Below are positions 22,681-34,341 of a stretch of 64,000 nucleotides of DNA, piece by piece. The DNA lies in assembly GCA_917880885.1 (NCBI GenBank), contig OU862917.1, positions 53,924,727-53,988,726 of the forward strand, in the 5' to 3' direction. This stretch comes from Limnephilus marmoratus. Taxonomy: Eukaryota > Arthropoda > Insecta > Trichoptera > Limnephilidae. Under the pieces are notes generated by a model, which was given only the letters and a program-made list of their open reading frames with translations, was not told where the DNA came from and made no database searches. Numbering within the stretch: the first letter of the stretch is position 1; each line of letters starts with the position of its first letter. The translations under genes were made by a program, and so were the position numbers.

Positions 22681-24064
22681 TATTTATTTTCTTTTCTTTT
22701 ATTTTGAAATTCCTACAAAATTAGAATATTTACGTGTCGCTTTGGGATTCTTTCGCAATATTGTCTGTTTTCTAGTGTTATAATAAGATCTACTTACGTT
22801 TATCGTGCAATTTTCCATATGGGTACTAAGTACGCTATAAAATGATCATTTGCATGTGCCACACAGTACTCAGCAAGACGTAATAAGCAGTTTAATCGTA
22901 AAACAAACTGCCGACTAATAACATTTAAATACAGATAAGAAACGCGATAAGGACTACTTGTGTTGTCTATTTTAAATAATCACAATATTATGTAGGTATC
23001 ATATTCGCGTACTCGCTAATGGAGTTATATTTCATTAGTGTTATGGTCTAACAAGTTACAAGCAAGGTCGAAGCATTATTAAATACATAGGCACCTATTA
23101 TAAAAATTAATACAATGTTTTAATCGGAACCTTCGTTGATAACGATTTTTTCAGTTGTTTTTATGATGCTCCGGAATCTTGTGGTTATTTGAGAGGAAAT
23201 GTGCGGTCGGAAATGGCACAACAAATAATTGAGTAAACATATTTTGATGTCCTTCTTTGACAGTGTCTAAAGGTCGCGGGTACGAAACCCGTCGTGCGCA
23301 ATATTTAAACATAATAAATTATACATTTTAATTAAATGAAGACAATATTAGCGAAACTCAATCAAAAAGCTGGACCCTGAAAAATCAGAAAAAAGATATT
23401 GGCACTCGAACTGGGACTCGAACCCTGATTTTTCTGTCTGCTAAAATTGAGGTTTTACTCATAAAGTTAAAAACAAAAATAAAAATGATATTTTGTTTTA
23501 TATCATATATTCAAGGTGTCAGCACTTACCTGAAGGTTTTAAATCAGTATTTGAGCAATTTGGAATTTAAAACGTAGATGTTATTTTGCTGTCCGATGAT
23601 TTTTTTCATTGAGAGGAAACTGGGCGGCGTTTTTTGCTATGCAAACATATTCCCCAATTTCCTCTCTGGATTTTGACACTACGGCAAACATTTTTTTAAT
23701 ATAATATAGATATCGATAACTAGCGTATCGGTCCGTTTTGTTTTTTTTTTAAGTGATTTCTTATTTCGTATAGGAGTTTAGGACCCTCAAAAAATCGTTA
23801 AAATTGCCTGGTTTGAACGCCATCAACAGACGTACACTATACAAGCTAGACAATGTATTTTAAAAAAGGCCAAACATTCGGATTCAAAATTATTTTCTTC
23901 TGGTATAGTTATAGGAATCATGAAAAACCTCGATTTTGATGATTTTATTAAGGTATTATCATCTGAGGCGCAGTTGTCCCTTTCGCTCAGTATTCGGGGG
24001 AGTAAGAGCGACAGCGACAGCAATAGATTGGTAAAATACCTACTATTCATAGACATAATATTCA
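22681..24064. other. No gene recognised; tRNA-box-like fragment
   Basis: Mostly AT-rich. At about 23271-23305 ggtcgcgggtacgaaacccg resembles a B-box arm and could be a decayed SINE head; no A box or cloverleaf fits. Two similar words, gagaggaaatgtgcgg (23191) and gagaggaaactgggcgg (23611), suggest a faint repeat. Confidence 0.4.
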
Positions 24065-24390
24065 TGTCTTTTTTTACGTTAGCTCCACACAGGAGGCCCT
24101 GAGGAAAATAATTTCCCTCAGAGCCTATGTCATCTTTGGGGATGCTGTGTGGAGGGTTTTTTTTAAGGGGAGGAAGGAGAGGAGAGTTCTGGGAAGGAAA
24201 AGGGTTTAAGGGGTGGGTAGGAATCTGGAGTTCAGTGTGTCCTGGTCATCCGCCTCCAAGACCTAGACAAACCTCACCCCATGAACCCGGGCACCCCTGC
24301 TAAATCACCAAACGTAGCGAACCACTTGGGGTGACCTATGGCAGAGGTGTTGGTTATCCAATAAAGGTTTATGTCTATGCTACTTTTCAA
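24065..24390 (-). mobile_element. Poly(A)-tailed retroposon R3, copy 1
   Basis: Same sequence as 61295-61627 in the other orientation. Minus-strand order: tattggataaccaacacc ... ttaaacccttttccttccc ... tccacacagcatc ... a hairpin gaaattattttcctcagggc ... poly(A) (the T tract at 24069-24075). The segment around tccacacagcatc also occurs directly after the LINE remnant at 41.2 kb, so R3 may share that LINE's 3' end. Confidence 0.7.
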
Positions 24391-25978
24391 ATTTCTCGGC
24401 GACCGGGTTTTCTCTTAAAAACAAAATATATATTTTCCAGCACACGTCGCCACTGGGTAGCCGCAGCCTAGCGGGTCACGTGATACGCACTCCATCTCGT
24501 TCCAGCAGTTTGGTAACAGATGAGAGCGCGTATCACTGATCTGAGCGCGATCTCGAAATGCGTTCTGGATTCCCTGATTAAATATTTTCGAGTAATGGGT
24601 TACACCCGTTACACCTGTACACTTTAAGTAGGGGCGGATCTAAGACTGAAAAGACACGAGGCGAAGAGAGTGAAATCTTTATTATACTCCTCTTACAGGA
24701 ACATGGGGAAGCGCCACAGGCGAATGTTTAAGATATCCTCAATTGTGGTACCAATGAGGTTTGGGTGAAGAGAGCGGAGTATAAATTATTACAGATAAAT
24801 GAAACAATTTTTATTTATTTGAACCACTTATATATTTGAGTAAATCCGACCGGTTTCGGAACGACCGTTCCTTCTTTAGGCAAACGTATACTGATTTGAC
24901 AGTTACAAAATAGTGTCCAAATAAGTCCTGTGTCCTCAGTGTTCATCACTTTGGCACCTAGCCGGAGCCCCCACCGAGGTTATTTTTTAAAATTTTACAG
25001 CATCCTCAAAGATGACATGATGTGTCTTAAGGAGCAAATTTCCTGCCTTTACCTTTTAGCTAACATGCAATATCAATCCTATAATAATGTTAATGCCGTG
25101 ATTTTTCACAAGTCTGCGCCAGTATGTATAAAAAAATTATTCAAATAAATTACACATTCGTAATTTGTCAGAAATAAATAACCTAAAAGCTCTTTCGACC
25201 TTGAATTTTGTTGTTTTGCTGAACCGTATACAATCCCAAGATCGTGGGCCGCATTCAAAGTGGGTAGTTTATTTGTTTCCTTTTCTCATTCTTATAAAAA
25301 TATGTGGGTTTCAGAACATTTTTCTCATATACTTATACTCGTATCCATTTTCTCTATAAAGCAGAGAACATGTGTAGGTATATGAAACAGCAAAAACTCT
25401 TGGGCTCTAGCATCGCCTAAATTATAATGCTTTTTGTGTGAAACTTCTTTATATGGAATTTTGTTTTCAGCTTAAGCTTTATATGCATGTTGGTAGCAAC
25501 TGGAGCGTTTTTGGCCACATTTTATCCAATTTGCAAACACCTGCGAGCGTCCGCTGTCCAAAACGTGGCCAATTTGGATGGATATTTTAAAACATTTATT
25601 GGAATTATTTCAAAAGTTCGATTAATCACACAGCTAACTTAGTAGTTTCACACTTTAACAAAAGATATTTCGCATCTCTTGTGAATTGTTTGTTATTGAC
25701 ATTCCGCGAACCGAAATTATAGAAATATTTTTTCTTGCAATATAACAAAATATACAAAAAAAACGAGTTTGCTGTAGACCACACGACTGAAGTAAAATTT
25801 CACTAGCTTTCAACTTACGTTCGCCTCGCCCGACCGTTCGCCTCACCCGATCACACTTTTTATAACGCTCTCGTCACGCATTCACCAGCTTACTCCCCAA
25901 GTCAAGCATGCGTAAATAAGTTTTATTTCAAAAACAGAAGTCAAAATATTTAATTTTGTTCCAAGTAGGTACCACTAA
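24391..25978. other. No gene recognised; minor repeat fragments
   Basis: Contains a GC-richer segment at 24440-24620 of unknown nature and, around 24800-24905, a fragment shared with 21690-21785. The word agcatcctcaaagatgacat at 24991 is another piece of retroposon R3. Confidence 0.5.
24846..24885 (-). ncRNA. Hammerhead-like motif, decayed
   Basis: Minus strand gcc-TAAAGAA, stem II aggaacg/cgttcc, GAAA, ACCGGT, C. The catalytic CTGATGA box is largely lost, but stem II and GAAACCGGTC are intact. Sister of 21741-21777. Confidence 0.25.
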
Positions 25979-26155
25979 GGGGGCATACATATTACGTGAG
26001 CTCAAAGGAGGGGGGGGTCCAGCTAAATCTCACGTTACTTGAAAAGAATATACGAAGTATAATATACGAAGTATAATGCTCAAAATTATCTCACCAAGGA
26101 AGGGGAGGGGTCTAGATTGGAAGAAAAACAGCTCACGTAATTAATGTATGCCCTC
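25979..26155. mobile_element. PIF/Harbinger-like MITE with TAA duplication
   Basis: Inverted ends gggggcatacatattacgtg and, complementary, cacgtaattaatgtatgccc. Flanked by taa on both sides (25976-25978 and 26156-26158), the 3-bp duplication typical of PIF/Harbinger. The right end alone recurs at about 37183-37202 (gctcacgtaattaatgtatg). Confidence 0.75.
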
Positions 26156-26158
26156 TAA

Positions 26159-27057
26159 CTGCAATTTTAAAGTACTTATTATTACGCAGAATTCAAGCGT
26201 TCATAAATTCGCCAGTTACACATGAAACAACGCCTACACATTTTAATATAATTGTCAATGCATAGGTACCGATGAATCCTGCTTCATCCAACCAGATTGG
26301 CAATACTTTTTTCAAAGAAGAGCGATATCCGTTGGAGCAGGTATATGCTGTCAAGGCATAATCGCTTTTGCACAACAAACGTCAAAAGAATACTATTTAA
26401 CGCATTCTGCACATCGCTGTTTACGTCAGAACCGTAGGTAGATAACACTGCATTCCAATGCAGTGTTATAAGCTAAAAATCGTTTACAATAATGCGTATC
26501 GCCATTTGTTCCGCCTACCGAGATACTGCAGTGCCACGGTAACGTTCCTGGGGGGACGTTGCACTCTTTCATAGCACTTCTCCGCCACCATATGGATATC
26601 TCATGGCGTAGACCACGCCAATACAATCAATATTCTATTATAACTTATAACAATACAATCATTACTGTCATGGCTGAGTGGATTGAGTTACCCCTGTTGG
26701 AATAAATTAGTAAATCAATAATAAAATAAGGAAAACAAAGTCTCCAAATTGAAGTTTTAATAAACCAGCTAAAAAATGGTTGTCAGGTAGAAATTACAGA
26801 ATGAATGCATCGACTTAATTAAAACGTGTGTTGTTTAATTTTGGCAAAAAAATTTCACGAAAACAAAGTCAAGTCATGATACCTACTTACTATCAGCTTG
26901 TTTAGGTAATGTGTGTAGTGTAATATAACCTTGACAGTCAAATTTAGCGTCAAAAATGTCAAGGCTGAAAATTGAGCCGATTCGTTTAACAGATTATGTA
27001 CGGGTGTACCAATATTAAACTAATGCAAGGAATTTAATGAAAAATATTTATTTCAGA
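26159..27057. other. No gene recognised
   Basis: No domain or repeat identified. The 61- and 66-codon minus-strand frames are unsupported. Confidence 0.55.
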
Positions 27058-27451
27058 CTAGTGAGTGCCCGGAATGCGTTGCAAAGCTACTCAAAGAAAG
27101 AAAATGTTCCCCTCCCGCCTTCCCTCCCTGCCTCTAATCTATATGAAATACACGTTTTTCAGACAACTCGCGCGTCACCTATAATGAATTTTATATACAA
27201 ATTTCATAACGCCAGAGCTCACCAGTGTATTATACATAAAACTTCGCGGCCGTACGTACTACAATTCACCTAAGATTCATCACAATCGGATTAATAGTAT
27301 AGGAAATAATTTTATAACGCCAGAGCTCACCACTACATATTGAAACCTTCGCGGGCGTGCGCACAACAACTCACCAAAGTTTCATGCAATCGGATGAATG
27401 GTTTAGGGACTGCATAAGGGACGAACAAAGAAACGTTCATTTTTATATATT
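27058..27451 (-). mobile_element. Non-autonomous Helitron-like element
   Basis: Minus-strand 5' part with atatataaaaatgaacg and tttcttt; 3' end CTAG at 27058 preceded by a hairpin-capable gcgttgcaa...gcccgg-type sequence (plus strand ctagtgagtgcccggaatgc). Internally gagctctggcgtta occurs twice. A relative lies at 39752-40087. No Rep/helicase coding. Confidence 0.65.
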
Positions 27452-27452
27452 A

Positions 27453-27922
27453 CTAGCTGGTTCCCGGCATGCGTTGCAATGCCATATTAAAAGAAATAAA
27501 TTGTTTCTCCCTGCGTGTCATTTCCTGTATATATATATATATATAATTTTTTCATATATCACAAATATATTAATTTTTGTATAGATAATATAAAAACAAT
27601 CAATCAATGATTTGATAAGTAGGTACCTAACATAAGTATCTATAATTTTAAAAATCCATAAACAATTCTTTTGTTACGAAAAAAAACAGCTGCCTGCTAA
27701 ATTCAATTTCATCAAACGCGTGAACTGTCAATAGTGTGAAGTTAAAATAGTCGTTAAGTTTTCTGAAATTAATTAGTTATCTAATTTTCTTAATTTTCTT
27801 TCCGTAAGAAAAAGTATTAGAAAACATTAAAAAGAAAGATGAATGAACTAGGTAAAGTCGACCTGAAGTTATGGCGTGACCAAGGGAAACAGGGATTCAT
27901 TTTTATATATATCATATATAGA
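27453..27922 (-). mobile_element. Non-autonomous Helitron
   Basis: Minus strand starts TCTATATATG and continues with aaaaatgaatccctgtttcc and ggtcacgcc; it ends with gcatgccgggaaccag-CTAG (plus strand ctagctggttcccggcatgc), flanked by A/T as expected for Helitron insertion. It abuts the preceding Helitron head to tail. Same family as 30301-31343 and 33202-34085. Confidence 0.75.
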
Positions 27923-28391
27923 AGATTGGTGAGTTTCTATACACACGAAATGAAATTTGAAATACTGTGTAATATGGAATAAAAGTTCAGAATAGATATA
28001 TTTTACGATAATAGTCTTTATTTATGAGAAAAAATAAGGAAAATAATAAATACATAGTGACAATGTTTACAAAGGCAGCATATAATATTAGTGATATACC
28101 TACGATTGTATAATTCATTTTGTTCATAAATTATTTAGTTTATTTTCCAGTGGTGTCATGTTCCTTAGGTATTTTCTTGTCATAACCACCTTCATTCGCC
28201 TTTTATATCATAATATGTATCATGTAAAGGTATTCCTACCGGCTGCGCCAATATTATTTAGTATTTTACATGAAAGGTAGATATCTTAGATAACACTGCT
28301 GTTCTTCTCCACATGTAAATTTATTGATTGATGCATCGATTTGTATGTAATTAGTATGGTGGACTACTGTCTGTCTTTGGATGATGGATTG
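27923..28391. other. No gene recognised
   Basis: AT-rich sequence between a Helitron and repeat R1. No coding or RNA signal. Confidence 0.55.
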
Positions 28392-28738
28392 TTAAGAGCG
28401 TTTAACCAGCCAGCGGACGAAAATCCACATTTCGTCGAAAGTTGTTCTTACGATCGTGCAGGGCGGTTACAATGAGAAAGATAAATTATTCTCCGTACCA
28501 GCTTTTTTAAATTATAACTCAATATCGAATTTATTTCAATTCAAATTAGCTTTAATTTATACCTTCATCCAAAAATGCTGAAAGGCGTGATGGTAAAACT
28601 ATTAAAATCATGTACTTTTTGTAGTTATTTTTTGATTATAACTATTTATCATTTTTCAATAATGTCTAAATTTAATAAGAATGTTAAAAAAATCTGAAAT
28701 ATATTAGTTTGTAAGTGCGCAAATAAATACACAAACGG
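28392..28738 (-). repeat. Dispersed repeat R1, copy 2 (inverted)
   Basis: Inverted copy of 1-349. Ends agcgtttaaccagccagcgg (left) and gcaaataaatacacaaac (right). Because R1 copy 1 begins at the window edge, the true right boundary may be longer. Confidence 0.8.
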
Positions 28739-29656
28739 ACCAATTTGCGCCAAGAAACACATGTACGTACATATTTTTTAATGATTTTATTGAAACTAAA
28801 ATTAAAATTCTAAAACATACGTTTGCTAGATAATGTATTGATTTATTTTACTGCATGATTTTATTATTTGAAATGGGTGTGGTATAATACAAAAACTTTT
28901 TTGAAAATTGAACAAATCTGCCTACGACCTATGGAATAACCTTATTATACTAAAAATTTTAAAAATTTCTCAAAATTTATTACATACGAATGCTAGATAA
29001 AAGAACAATCTTTCGAAATCCATTTATAATTTTTTGTGGAAAAGAGTCAATATGTCTAAAAACTTTTTTGAAAATGACGTATTTCCGGTTTTCTCTGGTA
29101 ATGCCCTCTTAAGTATAGAAAGAGTGATATCGCACTACTCTAAACTAATGAAGGCTCATGCATTGTCTTCTCGCTCTAGCACTACGTGAAACAAAGTCTT
29201 TCTTCTCCCACAATAATAGTTATATTTACATTGTTGTGCAAATTTTGGTGGTCTTTATTTGTTTTTATATTTTTCATTTTTACAGTCTGTCTCATAAATC
29301 TTTCACAGGCTGACAGGCGCGACATCTGTAAATATAAAACGGTGGGTATTTACACCATTGTTTTTACTTTATGTATAAATTAGCCGAAAATAAGAATATT
29401 AATATAATGTTAGCATACAGAGTACACACGGTATTTGCGCACGTATGCCATTAGGTATGTATGCCGACATGCTGATTAGCTTTCATTGCCGTAAAATCTC
29501 CCATAACATGCAGGTAACAATGTATCCCAAATCGATGCGGACGATTCATTACCGAGGTTAAGGTCAATGTTAGTTTCCGTATTGTTGCAATGTTAAATGT
29601 AAAGAAATCTAAGACGACCATTTCTTCGTGCCATGTGATAGGTAGTTTATCAATAA
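28739..29656. other. No gene recognised
   Basis: AT-rich; a 65-codon plus frame at 29186 with a hydrophobic stretch is not supported by any context. Confidence 0.55.
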
Positions 29657-29900
29657 TCTTATATATAAAAATCTCGTGTCACGGTGTTCGTGGTCGCACT
29701 CCTCCAAAACGGCTTGACCGATTTTTATGATTTTTTTTTATGTCTATCTGGACCTAGGTATGAGAATAGGTTTTAACCTTTTCGTCCCGGAAAGAAAAAA
29801 ATCACACACGATCCGAAGCGGGGTCACTCGGGTCCCCCAATTTGTTTTGCTTTTTTAAGGGTGTTAATGATACAATTTTTTGAAATTTGTTTTGGTAATA
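29657..29900 (+). mobile_element. Helitron-like 5' fragment
   Basis: Starts TCTTATATATAAAAATCTCG, then cactcctccaaaacggct and gaccgatttttatg, the style of many insect Helitron starts. It runs across the left boundary of block A without a break. The part after 29776 is repeated in inverted form up to 34805. The Helitron class is inferred from the start only. Confidence 0.45.
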
Positions 29901-30300
29901 ATTAGAGGGAAGTATATTCATTATATTTCAGAAGTCATTATCTAAATTCTTTGATAAATAAGGTCATGATTAATATTCTAATAAATTTAGACCATAACGC
30001 GTGTTTTTCCATAGAAAACAGAGAAGGCGGGCCGATAGCAACCATAACGCCTTGTTTCCGAATCTCGACTGGCGATTGGCGATTACACTCTCCGCGTCGA
30101 TGGCTAGTTTGTTGCACAGGGTGATCTGTAAATGATGGCTATATGTATATATTTTTTTTACTTTCTTGGTTTTTGAAAACTACTACCTACTACTAAACTA
30201 GGATGTTAAATATTTTGAATCTTATGGTATATCTAGATATTTAATGTAGGTATTAAATTTGATCTGCTAATTAATTTGTGATTTTTTTATAATATTTACA

Positions 30301-31343
30301 CTAGCCGATTCCCGGCATGCGTTGCAATACCATATGCAAAGAAATAAATTTGACATTTTTAAAATAAATTAAACTTGCGTCCCCGTTCCCCTTCCGCATC
30401 CCCTTCCTCTCCCGCGTTTTCTTTTCACCTTCCCCGCCTACCCTCACCCACCTGCCGCTCCCCCGTCCTTATATTCAGCCCCAGTTCATTCAGTTAGAAA
30501 ATAAAGTTGGCTCGTGTGCCACCTATTACAATTTTTTTATATAAAATTTTCGTTTTTCATATATTACAAATATTCATTTTCGTATATTATAAGAACCATC
30601 AATCTAATTTCGTACCTAACATAGGTATCTATTTAAAATATCTATAATTTAAAAATCTACGGACAATTCTTTTGTTAAAAAACACAACTGCCTGCTAAAT
30701 TCACATTCATGTGCGAAGTTAAAAAATTCGTTAATTTTTCTGAATTTACCTAATTTTTTGCGCAATTTTCTTAGTTTTTCTTTCCGTAAGAACCTTCTAC
30801 AAAGTATTAGAAAACTTGAAAAAAAAGATGAATGAAATAGGTAAAGTCTTTCTGAAGTTATGGCGTGACCAAGAGAACGGACGGCCTCCGTAGTCCAGTG
30901 GGTAAGACTCTTGACTCACAATCCGGATGTCGCGGGTTCGAACCCGGCATGCGCAAATAAATTTTATTTGATTAATTTGTGTTATTTCACAATTAATTCA
31001 TTTAAAATAATATATAGTATATTTGCGGCATGTTCCAGAGTGGAAGATAACATCAGTATCGCCCTGGTGTAAGACCACCATTCAAAATTGAAACGTTGCT
31101 TGAAAATGGCTTTAGCCGTGTTTGGTGACCAGATCTGAATAGCCAGGTACTTCCCAACCTTCCTCTTCCCCACCTCCTTCCCCACCTCCTTCCCCTCCCC
31201 ACTACCTCCAGCCTCACAACATACCCCAATTGGGGATGCCATAGTCTCACTGGCTCCAGACGGGAGCAGTTGAGATTCTTGTGCGGTATTCACTGTAAAA
31301 AAAAGAGAGAAACAGGGATTCATTTTTTAAATACATATATAGA
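30301..31343 (-). mobile_element. Non-autonomous Helitron carrying a SINE
   Basis: Minus-strand TC start at 31343 (TCTATATATG), CTAG end at 30301-30304 preceded by gcatgccgggaatcgg. Interrupted by a tRNA-derived SINE at 30879-31304, which splits the conserved ggtcacgccataacttc and gaatccctgtttctc words. The same element with the same SINE occurs inverted at 33202-34085. Confidence 0.75.
30879..31304 (+). mobile_element. tRNA-derived SINE, copy 1
   Basis: The head ggacggcctccgtagtccag has an A-box-like tagtccagtgg and a B-box ggttcgaaccc (RNA polymerase III internal promoter). The body has gttccagagtggaagata and ccaccattcaaaattgaaac, a C-rich stretch with ccttcctcttcccc, and ends in an A-tract. 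Short duplication gagaa(a)c on both sides within the Helitron. Other copies: 33240-33648, 56201-56785, 62012-62423. Confidence 0.85.
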
Positions 31344-32303
31344 TTTAGGATATGATCTAGCATCAAAACATAGTGCCTTAACGTAAATGATGCATATATA
31401 AACGTGTTGAAAATAGGAAAAATTGCATTTGAAAATAGAAAAAGACATTCGTAATAAACACATTTTTTAATTTAATTTTACAATATCCCACATACCAATT
31501 CACTACCGTAACAGCGTGGTGAAATCAAGAAATTTATAAAAAAAATAACAAAAACACCTTTTCATTTGAGGTACGTACTCTATAATAAATATGAGTTTAA
31601 CACTTCCTCCCCGGACCGGGGTAATGGACTTACACTAACGAGGGTTTTAGGCTGTATCTAAGTTGTTTTTTAAATCACATACTCAATAATTTAGGTTATC
31701 CTAGAAAAACTATTTGGTTATCGATCTGCATTTAAAAAAATAATATCGCATTACCATTTTTTTAAATATTAAATAATTTCTATCAAATTCTGGCGGATTA
31801 TCTGTTCCGCCCCCCCCCGCTGCCCCGCTGTTATATCGGCTGGCACTTCCCCGTTCCCATGTCCTGCCGATGAAGATTCCGGGGTCTGGTAGCCGATCAG
31901 TAAAAGTTGCTTTTTAGTAGAAAGGTCTGTGTCTTAATAACTGAGTCACGCTGCCTTTGTTACTATTACTTTACCATTTTGCTTTACTTAAAAATTGACG
32001 AGAGCAAAAGTGGGCGTTTGCAAACTGCACAATTCTATGCGATGGCAACTAATAACAGAAGGTTTAAATAAAAAGGACAGGATGCAGTTCGCTTACACTA
32101 CGCATCTAGTATGTTCTTTTTACAACGCTAAAACGTTCGTTTGCTTGTCCGAGATAGTTCTGTCTGGGACATATCCGGTAAACATGTAGGAACAGAATCT
32201 AGAACAAAATACAGTATGGTTAAGGTATACAGCAAATAAATAGTGTTGTCAGTTTTAATTACCAACTCGTTTAATTTTGGCGATAAATAATTCTATGTAA
32301 GAA

Positions 32304-32340
32304 CCGACCAGTTTCACCGTGCTACAGACATCTTCAGATT
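32304..32340 (-). ncRNA. Hammerhead-like motif, CTGAAGA variant
   Basis: Minus strand CTGAAGA, arm tgtctgtagcacgg, GAAA, then ACTGGT and C. ACTGGT can self-pair with G-U wobbles. Duplicated at 35418-35450. The core deviates from the consensus at one base. Confidence 0.3.
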
Positions 32341-32624
32341 GGTAAGTACATTTAATCTTTTGCAATGGCATCCGCAATTTTCTGTTTCAAGGGTGTAAAA
32401 TATTATTTATTGTAGGTACGCAACATTAAAATTTTGCAATTTAATTGTTTGCTTTTATTGATGTAATGAATGTTGAATATATCGGTGTCTAACTGCGTGT
32501 TATTGCAGCTTATTATGGGATATTTACACAAGTTGTTAATTTGATTCGTAAATATTTTTTTAATTCTTACATTTTGTGATATATATATTTTATAATCTTA
32601 ATATTTATTTCCACATAAACATTA

Positions 32625-32850
32625 TGTCCACGTTTTAAAATTTTCACGGCCAAAATTATTTTCGTTATTTGTTTATGGGGTAGGTATTATGCCGTGTTAC
32701 GCTACTTCCTTCTTTAGTCAACGTTTCGGACAGCGTGCAGTGTCCATCGTCAGGGCAGATCCGGCAGATGTGTGATGATGGACACTGCAACGCTGTCCGA
32801 AACGTTGGCTAAAGGAGGAGGTAGCGTAACACGGCATAACACCCCCAAAA
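32625..32850. mobile_element. Palindromic element with inverted hammerhead motifs (in B)
   Basis: Outer inverted words gccgtgttacgctac and gtagcgtaacacggc enclose two inverted copies of gacactgca...tgtccGAAACGTT. On the plus strand the box is GTGATGA and on the minus strand CTGACGA, each one base from CTGATGA. A left extension with ttttcacggccaaaa is shared with the 44.5-kb insertion. Confidence 0.7.
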
Positions 32851-33201
32851 CAAAAAAGTTATTTAGCAATATTTACCTTCTTTTAGGAATAGGTTAGTTC
32901 GTTATATTTTGTGTAATTATTTTTGCTAATAATTATTGGTTCATTAAACTCATATTTATTATAGAGTACGTACCTCAAATGAAAAGGTGTTTTTGTTATT
33001 TTTTTTTATAAATTTCTTGATTTCACCACGCTGTTACGGTGGTGAATTGGTATGTGGGATATTGTAAAATTAAATAAAAAAATGTGTTTATTACGAATGT
33101 CTTTTTTTATTTTCAAATGCAATTTTTCCTATTTTCAACACGTTTATATATGCATCATTTACGTTAAGGCACTATGTTTTGATGCTAGATGAGATCCTAA
33201 A

Positions 33202-34085
33202 TCTATATATGTATATAAAAAATGAATCCCTGTTTCTCTTTTTTTTTTTACAGTGAATACCGCACAAGAATCTCAACTGCTCCCGTCTGGAGCCAGTGAG
33301 ACTATGGCATCCCCAATTGGGGTATGTTGTGAGGCTGGAGGTAGTGGGTAGGGGAAGGAGGTGGGGAAGAGGAAGGTTGGGAAGTACCTGGCTATTCAGA
33401 TCTGGTCATCAAACACGGCTAAAGCCATTTTCAAGCAACGTTTCAATTCTGAATGGTGGTCTTACACCAGGGCGATACTGATGGTATCTTCCACTCTGGA
33501 ACATGCCGCAAATATACTATATATTATTTTTAATGAATTAATTGTGAAATAACACAAATTTATCAAATAAAATTTATTTGCGCATGCCGGGTTCGAACCT
33601 CCGGATTGTGAGTCAAGAGTCTTACCCACTGGACTACGGAGGCCGTCCGTTCTCTTGGTCACGCCATAACTTCAGAAAGACTTTACCTATTTCATTCGTC
33701 TTTTTTTAAAAGTTTTCTATTGTCCGTAGATTTTTAAATTATAGATATTTTAAATAGATACCTATGTTAGGTACGAAATTAGATTGATGGTTCTTATAGT
33801 ATACGAAAATGAATATTTGTATTATATGAAAAACGAAAATTTTGTATAAAAAAATTGTAATAGGTGGCACACGAGCCAACTTTATTTTCTAACTGAATGA
33901 ACTGGGGCTGAATATAGGGACGGGGGAGCGGGAGGTGGGTGAGGGTAGGCGGGGAAGGTGAAGAGAAAACGCGGGAGAGGAAGGGGATGCGGAAGGGGAA
34001 CGGGGACGCAAGTTTAATTTTTTTTTTAAATGTCAAATTTATTTCTTTGCATATGGCATTGCAACGCATGCCGGAAATCGGCTAG
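33202..34085 (+). mobile_element. Non-autonomous Helitron carrying a SINE (in A')
   Basis: TC start at 33202 (TCTATATATGTATATAAAAA), CTAG at 34082-34085 followed by T, preceded by cgcatgccggaaatcgg. Paralogue by block duplication of 30301-31343. Confidence 0.75.
33240..33648 (-). mobile_element. tRNA-derived SINE, copy 2
   Basis: Minus-strand SINE at the same position in the Helitron as copy 1, so it is a duplicate of that insertion and not an independent one. The B-box arm ggttcgaacc is shortened by a small deletion. Confidence 0.85.
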
Positions 34086-34158
34086 TGTAAATATTATAAA
34101 AAAATCACAAATTAATTATCAGATCAAATTTAATACCTACATTAAATATCTAGATATA

Positions 34159-34341
34159 CATATATATATATATATGTACCTACTCTAATATTGTGTACCT
34201 ACCTACCAAATTTTATTCAATTTTATTCTCTAACAAAAGAATGTCAATTGCCAGCCTGAAGATGTCCATAACAGGATGAAACCGGTACTGGTTAAATAAA
34301 TATGTGGAAATAAGTTAAAAAATTATTTTAATTTCAATTTA
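34159..34341 (+). mobile_element. 183-bp retroposon with hammerhead-like motif and TSD
   Basis: Present in A' and absent from the matching point of A. Flanked by an 11-bp duplication, atctagatata, at 34148-34158 and 34342-34352. Contains CTGAAGA (34256-34262), a short stem, GAAA (34278-34281) and ACCGGT followed by A. Ends in an AT-rich tail. Probably a short retro-insertion of a hammerhead-associated family. Confidence 0.75.

Larger units (their letters stand above)
29777..31596 (+). repeat. Block A of the A-B-A'-B' composite
   Basis: Preceded by TTAA (29773-29776) and followed by TTAA (31597-31600). Inverted copy A' is 32948-34805. Contains a Helitron (30301-31343) with a SINE inside it. 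Begins ccttttcgtcccgg. Confidence 0.85.
31601..32943 (+). repeat. Block B of the A-B-A'-B' composite
   Basis: Flanked by TTAA on both sides (31597-31600, 32944-32947). Ends cacttcctccccgg and attattggttca are not inverted repeats of each other. Contains a hammerhead-like motif (32304-32340) and a palindromic hammerhead-type element (32625-32850). Inverted copy B' is 34810-36107. Confidence 0.85.

Noticed and set aside
30879..30960. Possible genuine tRNA gene
   Set aside because: A and B boxes are present but the sequence continues into a conserved SINE body with an A tail and occurs in at least four copies; no proper cloverleaf acceptor stem was found.
31601..32943. Block B as a classical piggyBac MITE
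   Set aside because: TTAA flanks fit, but the ends (cacttcctccccgg and tgaaccaataatt) are not inverted repeats and lack the CCC-type piggyBac terminus.
31053..33552. Matching 60-110-codon frames at 31.0-31.3 and 33.3-33.6 kb as a duplicated gene
   Set aside because: Both are readings of the tRNA-derived SINE body in inverted block copies.
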